A stretch of 64,000 bases of DNA from Rhodovulum sulfidophilum DSM 1374 (GTDB lineage: Bacteria > Pseudomonadota > Alphaproteobacteria > Rhodobacterales > Rhodobacteraceae), in the NCBI RefSeq assembly GCF_001633165.1, contig NZ_CP015418.1, positions 1,034,501-1,098,500 of the forward strand, given 5' to 3'. Both the position numbers and the translations under genes were made by a program. Within the stretch, counting starts at the first letter, position 1, and each line of letters begins with the position of its first letter. The notes under the pieces are model-generated. The model saw nothing but the letters and a program-made list of their open reading frames with translations, was not told the DNA's origin and ran no database searches. This document shows, in pieces, positions 18,330 through 27,397 of this stretch.

Positions 18330-19313
18330 ATGCAACTGACCCAAGTCCTCACCTACGCGATGCGGCGGCTTCTGCAGGCCGTGCCGGTGGTGATCCTGAT
18401 CATGGTGGGCACGTTCCTGCTGCTGAAACTGGCGCCCGGCGATACCGTCGATGCGCTGGTCGGCGACATGGGCGGCGCCGATGCCGCCTATATCGCCCGG
18501 CTCCGCGCCGAATACGGGCTCGACCAGCCGGTCTGGGTCCAGCTCGGGCGCTACATGGCCAAGCTGATCCAGTTCGATTTCGGCTGGTCCTTCGTCTACG
18601 AACAGCCGGTTTCGGCGATCCTGTGGGAACGGCTCGGCACCACCCTGATGCTGATGGGCACCTCGCTGAGCCTTGCCTTCTCGATCGGCGTCGGCCTCGG
18701 CGCCATCGCCGCGCGGCGCGCCTATTCGCTGACCGACAACGCGATCTCGACGCTGGGACTGGTCTTCTACGCCACGCCCAGCTTCTTCCTGTCGCTGATG
18801 ATGATCCTCCTGTTCTCGGTCAAGCTGGGCTGGCTGCCGGTCGGCGGGCTGACCGATGTCGCCGCCTTCTATACCGGCTGGGACCACGTGCTCGACGTGG
18901 TGTTGCACCTGATCATGCCGACCGCGGCGCTGTCGCTGATCTACCTGTCCTTTTATCTGCGGCTGATGCGGGCCAGCGTGCTCGAGGTTGCCGATCTCGA
19001 TTTCGTGCGGACCGCGCGGGCCAAGGGCGCGGGCGAGACACGGCTGATGGTCCATCACATCATGCGCAACGCGCTGTTGCCGGTGGTCACGCTTCTGGGG
19101 CTGCAATTCTCGACCGTGCTGGGGGGCTCGGTGGTGGTCGAGACCATCTTCGCGCTGCCGGGGCTTGGCCAGCTGGCCTATCAGTCGGTGATCCAGCGCG
19201 ACATGAACATGCTGATGGGGATCATCTTCCTCTGCGCGATCATCGTCGTCATCGTGAACTTCCTCACCGACCTGCTTTATGCCCGCCTCGATTCAAGGAT
19301 CGCCCTGAAATGA
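18330..19313 (+). CDS. ABC importer permease 1 (DppB-type)
   Basis: 327 residues with six predicted membrane helices. The N-terminus MRRLLQAVPVVILIMVGTFLLLKLAPGD is typical of DppB/OppB, and the EAA-type loop DFVRTARAKGAGETRLMVHHIMRNAL contacts the ATPase. It forms the inner-membrane channel with permease 2. Its stop overlaps the next start (ATGA). Confidence 0.93.
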   Translation: MQLTQVLTYAMRRLLQAVPVVILIMVGTFLLLKLAPGDTVDALVGDMGGADAAYIARLRAEYGLDQPVWVQLGRYMAKLIQFDFGWSFVYEQPVSAILWERLGTTLMLMGTSLSLAFSIGVGLGAIAARRAYSLTDNAISTLGLVFYATPSFFLSLMMILLFSVKLGWLPVGGLTDVAAFYTGWDHVLDVVLHLIMPTAALSLIYLSFYLRLMRASVLEVADLDFVRTARAKGAGETRLMVHHIMRNALLPVVTLLGLQFSTVLGGSVVVETIFALPGLGQLAYQSVIQRDMNMLMGIIFLCAIIVVIVNFLTDLLYARLDSRIALK

Positions 19314-20188
19314 CCGCCGCGACCACAGATCTGCCGCGCCCCGAGGTCCGCCCCGCCGTCGCGCTCTGGCGCCGCTTTGCCCGCAACCGCGCCGCCCTGC
19401 TGGGGCTGGTGCTGTTCGGGGCCGTCCTCGTGATGGCCGCGACCGCCGGGCTGATCGAGCCCGTCGACCCGTTGCGCCGCGCGGGCGATCCGCTGACGAA
19501 ACCCTTCATCGACTGGGCCGTGCCGCTCGGCACCGACCAGCTTGGCCGCGACATCCTGGCCGAGCTGTTTCACGGCGCCCGGATCTCGCTTCTGGTCGGC
19601 GTGCTGGCGACGCTCCTGTCGATCGGCATCGGCGTCGTCGTTGGCGCCGTTTCGGGCTTCTTCGGCGGCTGGGTCGACGATGTGCTGATGCGGGTGACCG
19701 AGGCGTTCCAGACCATTCCCAATTTCGTGCTGCTCTTGGCGCTGGTGGCGATTCTGGGCTCGTCCATCGAATATATCACGCTGGCCATCGCCATCGTGTC
19801 CTGGACCGCGCCCGCGCGCATGGTCCGGGCCGAGTTCCTGTCGCTGCGCAGCCGCGAATTCGTCGATGCGGCGCGCAATCTGGGCGTCTCGAACGGGGCG
19901 CTGATCTTTCGCGAGATCCTGCCCAACGCGCTGCCGCCGGTGATCGTCTACGCCTCGGTCATCATGGCGCTGTCGATCCTTCTGGAAAGCGCGCTGGCCT
20001 TCCTGGGGCTGGGCGATCCCAACTATGCCAGCTGGGGCAACATGATCGGGCAGGGGCGCGCGGTCTTGCGCACCGACTGGTACTGCGCCGTCATTCCCGG
20101 CATCGCCATCGTGCTGACGGTTCTGTCCTTCTCGCTTCTGGGCGAGGGGCTGAACGATGCGCTCAATCCGAGGCAGAAGAAACAATGA
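19310..20188 (+). CDS. ABC importer permease 2 (DppC-type)
   Basis: 292 residues. N-terminal RRFARNRAALLGLVLFGAVLVMA and GTDQLGRDILAELFHGARISLLVG are diagnostic of DppC/OppC, and the EAA loop is EFVDAARNLGVSNGALIFREILPNALPP. The start is the ATG overlapping permease 1; a longer open frame upstream is only read-through in another gene. It overlaps the ATPase gene by four bases. Confidence 0.93.
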   Translation: MTAATTDLPRPEVRPAVALWRRFARNRAALLGLVLFGAVLVMAATAGLIEPVDPLRRAGDPLTKPFIDWAVPLGTDQLGRDILAELFHGARISLLVGVLATLLSIGIGVVVGAVSGFFGGWVDDVLMRVTEAFQTIPNFVLLLALVAILGSSIEYITLAIAIVSWTAPARMVRAEFLSLRSREFVDAARNLGVSNGALIFREILPNALPPVIVYASVIMALSILLESALAFLGLGDPNYASWGNMIGQGRAVLRTDWYCAVIPGIAIVLTVLSFSLLGEGLNDALNPRQKKQ

Positions 20189-21822
20189 CCGATCCCGTTC
20201 TCGACATACGCGGCCTCAAGATCGCCCTGCCCAAGGGCGCGGACCGGCCCTTCGCGCTGGCCGGGCTGGACCTGAGCGTGCGCCCCGGCGAGATCGTCTG
20301 CCTCGTCGGCGAAAGCGGGTCCGGCAAGTCGTTGACCGCGGGCGCGATCATGCGGCTTCTGCCCGAACCCCATGTCCGCGTCGCCGAAGGCACGATCCGC
20401 TTCGAGGGCCAGGACCTCTTGGCCTTGTCCGAACGCGAGATGAAGCAGATCCGCGGCGACCGCATCGCCCAGATCTTCCAGGAGCCGATGACCGCGCTCA
20501 ACCCGCAGAAGACCGTGGGCTGGCAGATCGACGAGGTGCTGCGGCTGCATACCCGGCTGGGCCGCAAGGCGCGCCGCGCGCGGGTGCTGGAACTGCTCGA
20601 TCTGGTGCATATCCCCGACCCGCCTTCGGTCTTCAACGCCTATCCGCATCAGGTCTCGGGCGGGCAGCGGCAGCGGGTGATGATCGCGATGGCGCTGGCC
20701 TGCGAGCCGAAGCTGATCATCGCCGACGAGCCGACCACCGCGCTTGACGTCACCACCCAGCTGCAGATCCTCAAGCTGATCCGCGAGCTGCAGGAAAAGG
20801 AAGGCGCGGGGATCCTTTTCATCACCCATGATTTCGGCGTGGTGGCCGAGATCGCCGACCGGGTGGTGGTGCTGAGCAAGGGCGAGATGGTCGAACAGGG
20901 CCCCGCCGCCGAGATCCTGAACCGGCCGCGGCACCCCTATACCCGCGCGCTGATCGGGGCGATCCCGGCGCTGGTGCCCCCCGCGCCGCGCGATTTCGAC
21001 GCCGCGCCGGTGGTCCTGAAGGCCGAGGGGCTGGTCAAGACCTTCGCCGCGCGCGGCAGCCTGATCTCGGGCAAGCGCGCGCCCGTGAAGGCGGTCGACA
21101 ACCTGTCCTTCACGCTGCGCCGGGGCGAGACGCTGGGTGTCGTCGGCGAAAGCGGCTCGGGCAAGACCACGGTGTCGCGGATCGTGACCCGGCTGCTGGA
21201 ATCCGATTGCGGCGCGGTCGAGGTCGACGGCACCGACCTGCTGGCCTGTTCGCCGCGCGAGCTGCGCGAGATGCGGCGCCATATCCAGATGGTGTTCCAG
21301 GACCCGATGGCCTCGCTGAACCCGCGAAAGCGCGTCGAGGACCTGATCGCCCAGGGGCCCATCGTCCATGGCGCCGAGCCCCGCGCCGCCCGCGCCCGCG
21401 CCCGCGAATTGCTGGAGCTGGTCGAGCTGTCGCCCGCCGCCGCCACCCGCTATCCGCATGAATTCTCGGGCGGGCAGCGCCAGCGGATCGGCATCGCGAG
21501 GGCACTGGCAATGGAGCCGAAGGTGATCGTCGCCGACGAGCCGGTCTCGGCGCTCGACGTTTCGGTGCAGGCGCAGGTGCTGAGGCTTCTGGCCGATCTG
21601 CGCGACCGGCTGCATCTGTCGCTTCTCTTCGTCACCCATGACCTGCGGGTCGCAGCCCAGCTCTGCGACCGGGTGATCGTGATGCAGAAGGGCCGGATCG
21701 TCGAGACCGGCATCACCGCCGAGCTTTTTGCCGATCCCCGCCACCCCTATACGCAACAGCTTCTGGCCTCGATCCCGGGCCGCGGGTGGACCCCGCCCAG
21801 CCTGGAAACGGACGCCGCCTGA
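20185..21822 (+). CDS. Fused double ATPase of the ABC importer (DppD-DppF type)
   Basis: 545 residues containing two complete nucleotide-binding domains. The first has Walker A GESGSGKS, signature [15 protein letters not shown] and Walker [13 protein letters not shown]. The second has [24 protein letters not shown] and [14 protein letters not shown]. Each carries the oligopeptide-type C-terminal region ([25 protein letters not shown]). One protein therefore replaces the usual DppD and DppF pair, a common variant in alphaproteobacteria. It energises import through the two permeases. Confidence 0.94.
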   Translation: MTDPVLDIRGLKIALPKGADRPFALAGLDLSVRPGEIVCLVGESGSGKSLTAGAIMRLLPEPHVRVAEGTIRFEGQDLLALSEREMKQIRGDRIAQIFQEPMTALNPQKTVGWQIDEVLRLHTRLGRKARRARVLELLDLVHIPDPPSVFNAYPHQVSGGQRQRVMIAMALACEPKLIIADEPTTALDVTTQLQILKLIRELQEKEGAGILFITHDFGVVAEIADRVVVLSKGEMVEQGPAAEILNRPRHPYTRALIGAIPALVPPAPRDFDAAPVVLKAEGLVKTFAARGSLISGKRAPVKAVDNLSFTLRRGETLGVVGESGSGKTTVSRIVTRLLESDCGAVEVDGTDLLACSPRELREMRRHIQMVFQDPMASLNPRKRVEDLIAQGPIVHGAEPRAARARARELLELVELSPAAATRYPHEFSGGQRQRIGIARALAMEPKVIVADEPVSALDVSVQAQVLRLLADLRDRLHLSLLFVTHDLRVAAQLCDRVIVMQKGRIVETGITAELFADPRHPYTQQLLASIPGRGWTPPSLETDAA

Positions 21823-21833
21823 AGGACCTTCCC

Positions 21834-23480
21834 ATGTCTCTGCAATTCGATGACATCCGCCGCGCCCTGATCGGGGAGGGCACCGCCATTCCCGGTCCCT
21901 TCGGTCCGCGCGCCCTGATCTATGCCGATTACGTGGCCTCGGGCCGGGCGCTCGGCTTTGTCGAGGACGCGATCCGGCAGCATGTGCTGCCCTATTACGG
22001 CAATACCCATACCGAGACCTCCTTCACCGGGCGGCGCACCACCGAGCTGCGCGAACTGGCGCGGGCCTCGGTGCGCGAGGGCATGGGCGCCGATGACGGC
22101 CATGCCGTCGTGTTCTGCGGCGCGGGCAGCACCGCGGCCACCGACAAGCTGGTCCGGGCGTTGCAGATGGGGGTGCCGGCCGGCCGGCTCGGCCCCGATG
22201 CGGTGGTCTTCGTCGGCCCCTACGAACATCACTCGAACGACCTGCCCTGGCGCGAAAGCGGGGCGAAGCTGGTGCGGATCCCGCTGGATGCGGCGGGGAC
22301 GCTCTGCCTTGAGACGCTAAAGCGCGAGATCGCGGCCCATGCCGGTGCCGGGCTGATCCTGGGGGCCTTCTCGGCGGCCTCGAACGTGACCGGCATCCGC
22401 ACCGATATCGGCGCGGTGGCGCGGCTTCTGCACGAGGCGGGCGGCTGGTGCGTCATCGATTTCGCCGCCGCCGCCCCCTATGTCGCGATCCGGCTGGCCG
22501 AAAGCGCGCCCGGCGCGGGCGACCGGATCGACGCGGCGCTGATTTCCCCGCACAAGTTTCCGGGCGGTCCCGGCGCCTCGGGCCTGCTGATCGCCGATTG
22601 CGCGCTTCTGGCCGCGGCGCGGCCGACCGTGGTGGGCGGCGGCACCGTCAGCTTCGTCAGCGCGGCCGGGCAATGCTATATCGACGGCGTCGAGGCGCGC
22701 GAAGAGGCGGGCACGCCCTCGATCGTCGGCAATATCCGCGCCGGCATGGTGATGGCGCTGAAGACCGAGCTTGGCGCCGAGGCCATCGAGACCCGCGAGG
22801 GCGAGCTGCGCGCGCGCCTCGATGCCGCGCTGTCGGCCGAGCCGGGGATCGAGCTTCTGGGGCCGCGCAACGCGCCCCGGCTGGGGATCTTCTCGTTCAA
22901 CATCCGCATCGGCGCGCGGCATCTGCATCACGGCTTCGTCGTGGCGGTTCTGAACGATCTGTTCGGCATCCAGGCCCGTGGCGGCTGTTCCTGCGCCGGT
23001 CCCTATGGCCACCATCTGCTGCAGATCGACGACGATCGCAGCCAGCGTTTCTCCGAGGCGGTGGCGCGCGGCCATACCGCGTTCCGGCCCGGCTGGGTGC
23101 GGCTGGGGGTGAACTACTTCTTCTCGGACGAGGATGTCGACCGGCTGGCCCGCGCGCTGGTCTTCATCGCGCGGAACGGGCTGGCGCTGCTGCCGCTGTA
23201 CCGGCTCGATGTCGAACACGGCGTCTGGCGTGCCCTTGATGGCGCGCGCAGCCCCGCGCCCGAAAGCCTTGCCGCGCTCTGGGCCGAGACGCCGGACACC
23301 CCGGAGCCCCCCGATTTCGACACCTGCCTTGCCGAGGCCGCGCGTCTGGCCGAAACCGGACGGGCGCGGGCCGATGCGGTGGCGGGCACCCCGCTTCATC
23401 CCGAGGACGAGGCCCTGCGCTGGTTCTGGCTGCCCGAAGAGGCCGCCGCCGCGCTGACCGACGAGGAGACCCCTGCATGA
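21834..23480 (+). CDS. Class V PLP-dependent aminotransferase / cysteine-desulfurase-like enzyme
   Basis: 548-residue fold-type I PLP enzyme. The Schiff-base lysine is about K241 in ISPHKFPGGPGASG, and YYGNTHTETSFTGRRTTELR and VFCGAGSTAATDKL fit the SufS/NifS-like class V family. A Cys-rich loop GGCSCAGPYG near residue 385 sits where desulfurases carry their active Cys. It is about 140 residues longer than SufS, the extra part being C-terminal. It could act on a sulfur-containing amino acid; with the ATC-hydrolase gene nearby this is attractive but unproven. SD GAAGGA precedes the ATG; the stop overlaps the oxidase gene. Confidence 0.8.
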   Translation: MSLQFDDIRRALIGEGTAIPGPFGPRALIYADYVASGRALGFVEDAIRQHVLPYYGNTHTETSFTGRRTTELRELARASVREGMGADDGHAVVFCGAGSTAATDKLVRALQMGVPAGRLGPDAVVFVGPYEHHSNDLPWRESGAKLVRIPLDAAGTLCLETLKREIAAHAGAGLILGAFSAASNVTGIRTDIGAVARLLHEAGGWCVIDFAAAAPYVAIRLAESAPGAGDRIDAALISPHKFPGGPGASGLLIADCALLAAARPTVVGGGTVSFVSAAGQCYIDGVEAREEAGTPSIVGNIRAGMVMALKTELGAEAIETREGELRARLDAALSAEPGIELLGPRNAPRLGIFSFNIRIGARHLHHGFVVAVLNDLFGIQARGGCSCAGPYGHHLLQIDDDRSQRFSEAVARGHTAFRPGWVRLGVNYFFSDEDVDRLARALVFIARNGLALLPLYRLDVEHGVWRALDGARSPAPESLAALWAETPDTPEPPDFDTCLAEAARLAETGRARADAVAGTPLHPEDEALRWFWLPEEAAAALTDEETPA

Positions 23481-24781
23481 CCGATCCCGTGACCTTCCCG
23501 CCCTCGCTCTGGGCCGATACCGCCCCCGACCGGGTCCCGGCGCCGCCGCTGCAAGGCACGATCGAGGCCGATACGGTCATCATCGGCGGCGGCTTCACCG
23601 GTCTGTCGGCGGCGCTGCATCTGGCGCGCGAGGGCCGCAAGGTGGTGTTGCTGGAAGGCCAGGCGGTCGGCTGGGGCGCCTCGGGGCGCAACAATGGCCA
23701 GGTGATCCCGACCCTGACCGCGGCCGAGCCCGATGCCTGGGTCGCGCGTTTCGGCGAGACCGGGCGGCGCTTTGCCGAGCTGATCGGCGGTTCGGCCGGG
23801 CTTCTCTTCGACATCGTCCGCCGCGAGGGGCTGAAGGCCGAGGCCGAGCAGAGCGGCTGGTTCCAGCCCGCCCATTCGCCGGGCCGCGTAAAGCTGAGCG
23901 AAAAGCGGGTCGAGGCCTGGCGCCGCTTCGGCTTCGACGTGTCGCTGAAGGATGCAAGGGAAACCGCCGAGCTGCTGGGCAGCGAATTCTGGAATGGCGG
24001 GATGTATGCGCCCTCGGGCGGGCATATCAACCCGCTGGCACTGGCGCGCGAGCTGGCCCGCGCCGCCGAAGGCCATGGCGCGGTGATCCACGAACAGAGC
24101 CCGGTGAAATGGTTCGAGCGGCAGGGTGCCGAATGGGTTGCGGCGACCGCGGCGGGCAAGGTCAGGGCGCGCGCCCTGATCCTGGCCAGCAACGCCTATA
24201 CCGGCAAGCTGGCGGGCGGGCTGGCGCCGAAGATCGCGCGGAGCTTCATTCCGGTCCATTCCTGGCAGATGGCGACCGAGCCTCTGGGCGAGGATCTGCG
24301 CCGCAGGATCCTGCCGGGCCGGCAGGCGGTGTCGGATACCCGGGGCGATCTGCGCTTCTTCCGCTATGACGCGCGCAACCGGCTGATCACCGGCGCCGCG
24401 ATCATTCCCGGCTGGAACGATGCCGGGCGGGCCGAGGCCAAGGCCGCGCAGAATCTCGGGGAGGCCTTCCCCGAACTCGGCATGCCGAAGATGACCCATG
24501 TCTGGTCGGGCTATCTGTCGATGAACTGGGACCGCTTCCCCCGTGTTCATAACCTGGGCCCCGACGGCTGGGCCTGGGCCGGCTGCAACGGGCGCGGCGT
24601 GGCGCTGGGCACGGCGCTTGGCCGCGAGATGGCGCGCGCCGTCGCGGGCGAGGACCCGCGCGGGCTGGCGCTGCCGGTGACCGAGCCGCAGGCCTTCCCC
24701 TATCACGCCCTGCTGACCCGCCTGGCGCCGGCCTATCTGGCCTGGCTGCGCCGCAAGGACCTGCATGAACCCGATCTCTGA
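23477..24781 (+). CDS. FAD-dependent amine/D-amino-acid-type oxidoreductase (DAO family)
   Basis: 434 residues. The N-terminal FAD dinucleotide-binding motif is TVIIGGGFTGLSAALHLAREGRKVVLLE, with WGASGRNNGQV just after, as in gamma-glutamylputrescine oxidase (PuuB) and related oxidases. The C-terminal WAGCNGRGVALGTALGREMA closes the FAD site. It would oxidise the C-N bond of a secondary amine or amino acid to an imine, which fits breakdown of an imported opine-like or N-substituted compound. Starts with ATGA overlap on the PLP-enzyme gene. Confidence 0.87.
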   Translation: MTDPVTFPPSLWADTAPDRVPAPPLQGTIEADTVIIGGGFTGLSAALHLAREGRKVVLLEGQAVGWGASGRNNGQVIPTLTAAEPDAWVARFGETGRRFAELIGGSAGLLFDIVRREGLKAEAEQSGWFQPAHSPGRVKLSEKRVEAWRRFGFDVSLKDARETAELLGSEFWNGGMYAPSGGHINPLALARELARAAEGHGAVIHEQSPVKWFERQGAEWVAATAAGKVRARALILASNAYTGKLAGGLAPKIARSFIPVHSWQMATEPLGEDLRRRILPGRQAVSDTRGDLRFFRYDARNRLITGAAIIPGWNDAGRAEAKAAQNLGEAFPELGMPKMTHVWSGYLSMNWDRFPRVHNLGPDGWAWAGCNGRGVALGTALGREMARAVAGEDPRGLALPVTEPQAFPYHALLTRLAPAYLAWLRRKDLHEPDL

Positions 24782-24797
24782 GCCAGGAGCCAAGAGC

Positions 24798-25265
24798 ATG
24801 AAAGACCTTCCGATCCTCGAACGCCGCCGCATCGAGGCAATGATCCTGAAACATGTCTTCGACGTGCTCTCGGAACGCTCCGGCCGGGCCGAGGCCGAGG
24901 CGGTGATCGGCGAGACCTGCTCGCGCTCGGCGATCGAGCAGGGAAAGGCGCTGGCCGCCGATCTGGACCATCCGCCGACGCTCGAGGATTTCGCGGCGAT
25001 CCTGCCCAACTGGACGAAGGAGGACGCGCTGTCCATCGAGCCGATCGAGACCTCGGCCGAGAAGATGGATTTCAACGTTACCCGCTGCCGTTATGCCGAG
25101 ATGTATCGCGAGATGGGGCTGGGCGAGATCGGGCATCTGCTCTCGTGCAACCGCGATGGCGATTTCTGCATCGGCTACAACCCCGAGATCGAGATGACCC
25201 GGACCCAGACCATCATGAAGGGTGCGAGCCATTGCGATTTCCGTTACCGAATGAAGAAGGACTGA
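24798..25265 (+). CDS. L-2-amino-thiazoline-4-carboxylate (ATC) hydrolase family protein
   Basis: 155 residues resembling the ATC_hydrolase family (PF14196). RRRIEAMILKHVFDVLSERSGRAEAEAVIGETCS at the N-terminus and the C-terminal CNRDGDFCIGYNPEIEMTRTQTIMKGASHCDFRYRMKK are the family hallmarks, with conserved Cys residues. The named founder opens the thiazoline ring in Pseudomonas cysteine formation from ATC; most relatives are uncharacterised. Start ATG 24798 has AGGAG upstream. It sits directly before an M20 amidohydrolase, mirroring the ATC hydrolase plus carbamoyl-cysteine amidohydrolase pair of Pseudomonas. Confidence 0.8.
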   Translation: MKDLPILERRRIEAMILKHVFDVLSERSGRAEAEAVIGETCSRSAIEQGKALAADLDHPPTLEDFAAILPNWTKEDALSIEPIETSAEKMDFNVTRCRYAEMYREMGLGEIGHLLSCNRDGDFCIGYNPEIEMTRTQTIMKGASHCDFRYRMKKD

Positions 25266-25268
25266 GGC

Positions 25269-26435
25269 ATGGCCGTCGAGAACTGGGTCGCGAAACACAT
25301 TCCGGAACTGGTGGCGTTTCGCCATGACATGCACCGCAACCCCGAACTGCTTTACGACCTGCCCCGGACCTCGGCCCGGGTCGCCGAGGCGCTGCGCGCG
25401 GCGGGGGTGGACGAGGTGCATGAGGGCATCGGCCGGACCGGCGTCGTCGGCGTGATCCGGGGCCAGAGCAACGTCTCGGGGCGGACCATCGGGCTGCGCT
25501 CTGACATGGACGCGCTGCCGATCCATGAGGAGACCGGCGCCGACTGGGCCTCGACGGTGCCGGGCAAGATGCATGCCTGCGGCCATGACGGACACATGAC
25601 CATGCTGCTGGGCGCGGCGCGGCATCTGGCCGACAGCCGGGCCTTCGACGGCACCGTGATCGTGATCTTCCAGCCCGCCGAAGAGGGCGGCGCGGGTGCG
25701 AAGGCGATGATCGATGACGGGCTGTTCGCGCGCTGGCCCTGCGACGAGGTCTACGGGATGCATAACCGTCCCGGCCTGCCGGTCGGGCAGTTCACCATCG
25801 CGCCGGGCCCGATCATGGCCTCGGTCGACGAGATCCGGATCACCGTTTCCGGGCGCGGCGGCCATGCCGGGCGGCCGCATCTGTCGGTCGATCCGATGCC
25901 TGCCGCGGCGGCGGTGATCCAGGCGGTGCAGGCGATCACCGCGCGCAGCGTCGATCCGATCGACAGCGCCACCATCTCGCTTTGCACCATCCAGGGCGGC
26001 AATGCCTTCAACGTGATCCCGACCGAGGTGACGCTTACCGGCACGGTGCGGGCGCTGCGCGAGGAGGTCCGCGACCATATCGAGGCCCGCCTGGCCGAGA
26101 CCGTGGCGGGCGTCGCGTCGGGCTTCGGTGCGACCGGCACGCTCGACTACATCCGCCATTACCCGGTGACGGTGAACCACGAGGCCCAGACCGATCTGGC
26201 CGCTGCCGCTGCGCGTGTGGTGGCGGGCGACGAGGCGGTCACCACCGACATGCCGCCGACGCTTGGCGGCGAGGATTTCTCGTTCATGCTGAACGAGGTG
26301 CCGGGCGCGCTGATCAATATCGGCAACGGGCCGAGCCAGGGGCTGCATCACCCGCGTTACGATTTCGACGACGAGGCCATCGGCTGGGGCTGTTCCTACT
26401 GGACGACGCTGGTGCGTCAGCGCCTGCCGCTCTGA
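25269..26435 (+). CDS. M20 family amidohydrolase (HipO/amino-acylase type)
   Basis: 388-residue metal-dependent amidohydrolase. RHDMHRNPELLYDL, RSDMDALPIHEETG, MHACGHDGHM (metal ligands), QPAEEGGAGAKAMIDDGLF and GRGGHAGRPH follow the order of hippurate hydrolase / N-acyl-amino-acid amidohydrolases, and LGGEDFSFML supplies the last metal ligand region. It removes an acyl or carbamoyl group from an amino acid in the cytoplasm. Last gene of the importer operon; a perfect GC-rich hairpin follows. Confidence 0.92.
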   Translation: MAVENWVAKHIPELVAFRHDMHRNPELLYDLPRTSARVAEALRAAGVDEVHEGIGRTGVVGVIRGQSNVSGRTIGLRSDMDALPIHEETGADWASTVPGKMHACGHDGHMTMLLGAARHLADSRAFDGTVIVIFQPAEEGGAGAKAMIDDGLFARWPCDEVYGMHNRPGLPVGQFTIAPGPIMASVDEIRITVSGRGGHAGRPHLSVDPMPAAAAVIQAVQAITARSVDPIDSATISLCTIQGGNAFNVIPTEVTLTGTVRALREEVRDHIEARLAETVAGVASGFGATGTLDYIRHYPVTVNHEAQTDLAAAAARVVAGDEAVTTDMPPTLGGEDFSFMLNEVPGALINIGNGPSQGLHHPRYDFDDEAIGWGCSYWTTLVRQRLPL

Positions 26436-26451
26436 GCCAGACCTCGCGCGC

Positions 26452-26476
26452 CGGGGCGGAGAAAGCCTCCGCCCCG
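26452..26476. terminator. Bidirectional terminator between convergent genes
   Basis: Perfect ten-base GC-rich stem (26452-26461 with 26467-26476) with an AAAGC loop between the ends of the M20 gene (+) and the ABC-2 permease gene (-). No T run, but its symmetry and position suit both transcripts. Confidence 0.7.
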
Positions 26477-26507
26477 CTCGGGGTCCGTTTGGGCCGAGAT
26501 GCCGCGC

Positions 26508-27305
26508 TCAGGCGTCGATCACCGCGCTGCGGTTGCGCATCAGCAGGAACCCGCCCAGCAGGAAGCAGAAGGCCGCGACGCCGAGGGGAAAGCCGAGCAC
26601 GACGTAATTGCCCTCATAGACCGGGTAGAACGCCTTCCGGGCCTCGCCGACGCAATGCACGATGGGGTTCCAGAACAGGATCTCGCGGGCGTTCCTGGGC
26701 AGGCTCTCATAGGTGAAGAACACCGCCGACAGGATGAAGAGCGGCCGGTTGATGATGCTCCAGACCCGTTGCCAGAGCGGCACGAAGGCGAAGATCACCG
26801 CATTCAGCGTGCCGACCCCCAGCCCCAGCAGCGCTGCCGAGCCGATGGCGGCGAAGAGCGGGCCCAGTTGCAGCCGCACCGGGTCGTCGGTGATGACGAG
26901 CAGGGTCGAGAAGACCAGCACGCAGACGATGACGATGGTCAGGAACGAGAGGAAGAACCGCGCCAGTACCGCGTCGAGCGGCGTCACGATCGGGAAATGC
27001 ATCAGCGGCCGGTTCACCGTGACCGAATTGCTGACCCCGCCCGCGATCTCGGAATAGGCGTGGAACGGGAGATATCCGGTCGCGTAGAACAGGATGAAGC
27101 TCTCGCCCAGGGGCGGCGTGTGGATGAATTGCGAGAAGGCCAGGGCCAGGATCGCGATCATGCCCGCGGGCTCCAGCACCGCCCAGATATAGCCGCCCGG
27201 AGACCGGCCATAGCGGGTGATCATCTCGCGGATCACCAAGGCTCCGAAGACACGCAGCGAGGGCAGGCGCCAGCCGGGGCGGGGCTGCGGGCGGAACAGG
27301 GACAT
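26508..27305 (-). CDS. ABC-2 polysaccharide export permease (KpsM-like)
   Basis: 265 residues with six hydrophobic segments. VFGALVIREMITRYGRSPGGYIWAVLEPAG is the typical start of KpsM/Wzm-type ABC-2 permeases for capsule export. The matching ATPase (28568) is on the opposite strand beyond the KpsE-like gene, so the exporter genes are divergent rather than one operon. ATG 27305 has GAGGAGG upstream. It should form the inner-membrane pore for a lipid-linked surface glycan made by the downstream locus. Confidence 0.9.
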   Translation of the reverse strand: MSLFRPQPRPGWRLPSLRVFGALVIREMITRYGRSPGGYIWAVLEPAGMIAILALAFSQFIHTPPLGESFILFYATGYLPFHAYSEIAGGVSNSVTVNRPLMHFPIVTPLDAVLARFFLSFLTIVIVCVLVFSTLLVITDDPVRLQLGPLFAAIGSAALLGLGVGTLNAVIFAFVPLWQRVWSIINRPLFILSAVFFTYESLPRNAREILFWNPIVHCVGEARKAFYPVYEGNYVVLGFPLGVAAFCFLLGGFLLMRNRSAVIDA

Positions 27306-27397
27306 GCGACCTCCTCGAGAGGATTTTCACTCTGGCGTTGCGTCGTCATGGCTTTCATCTACCATTGCCTGCACGATTCCGGTAGCTGGGCAGTACC

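Noticed and set aside
16140..19106. 988-residue antisense frame across the ABC importer
   Set aside because: Low-complexity shadow translation; the plus strand carries clear SBP and permease domains.
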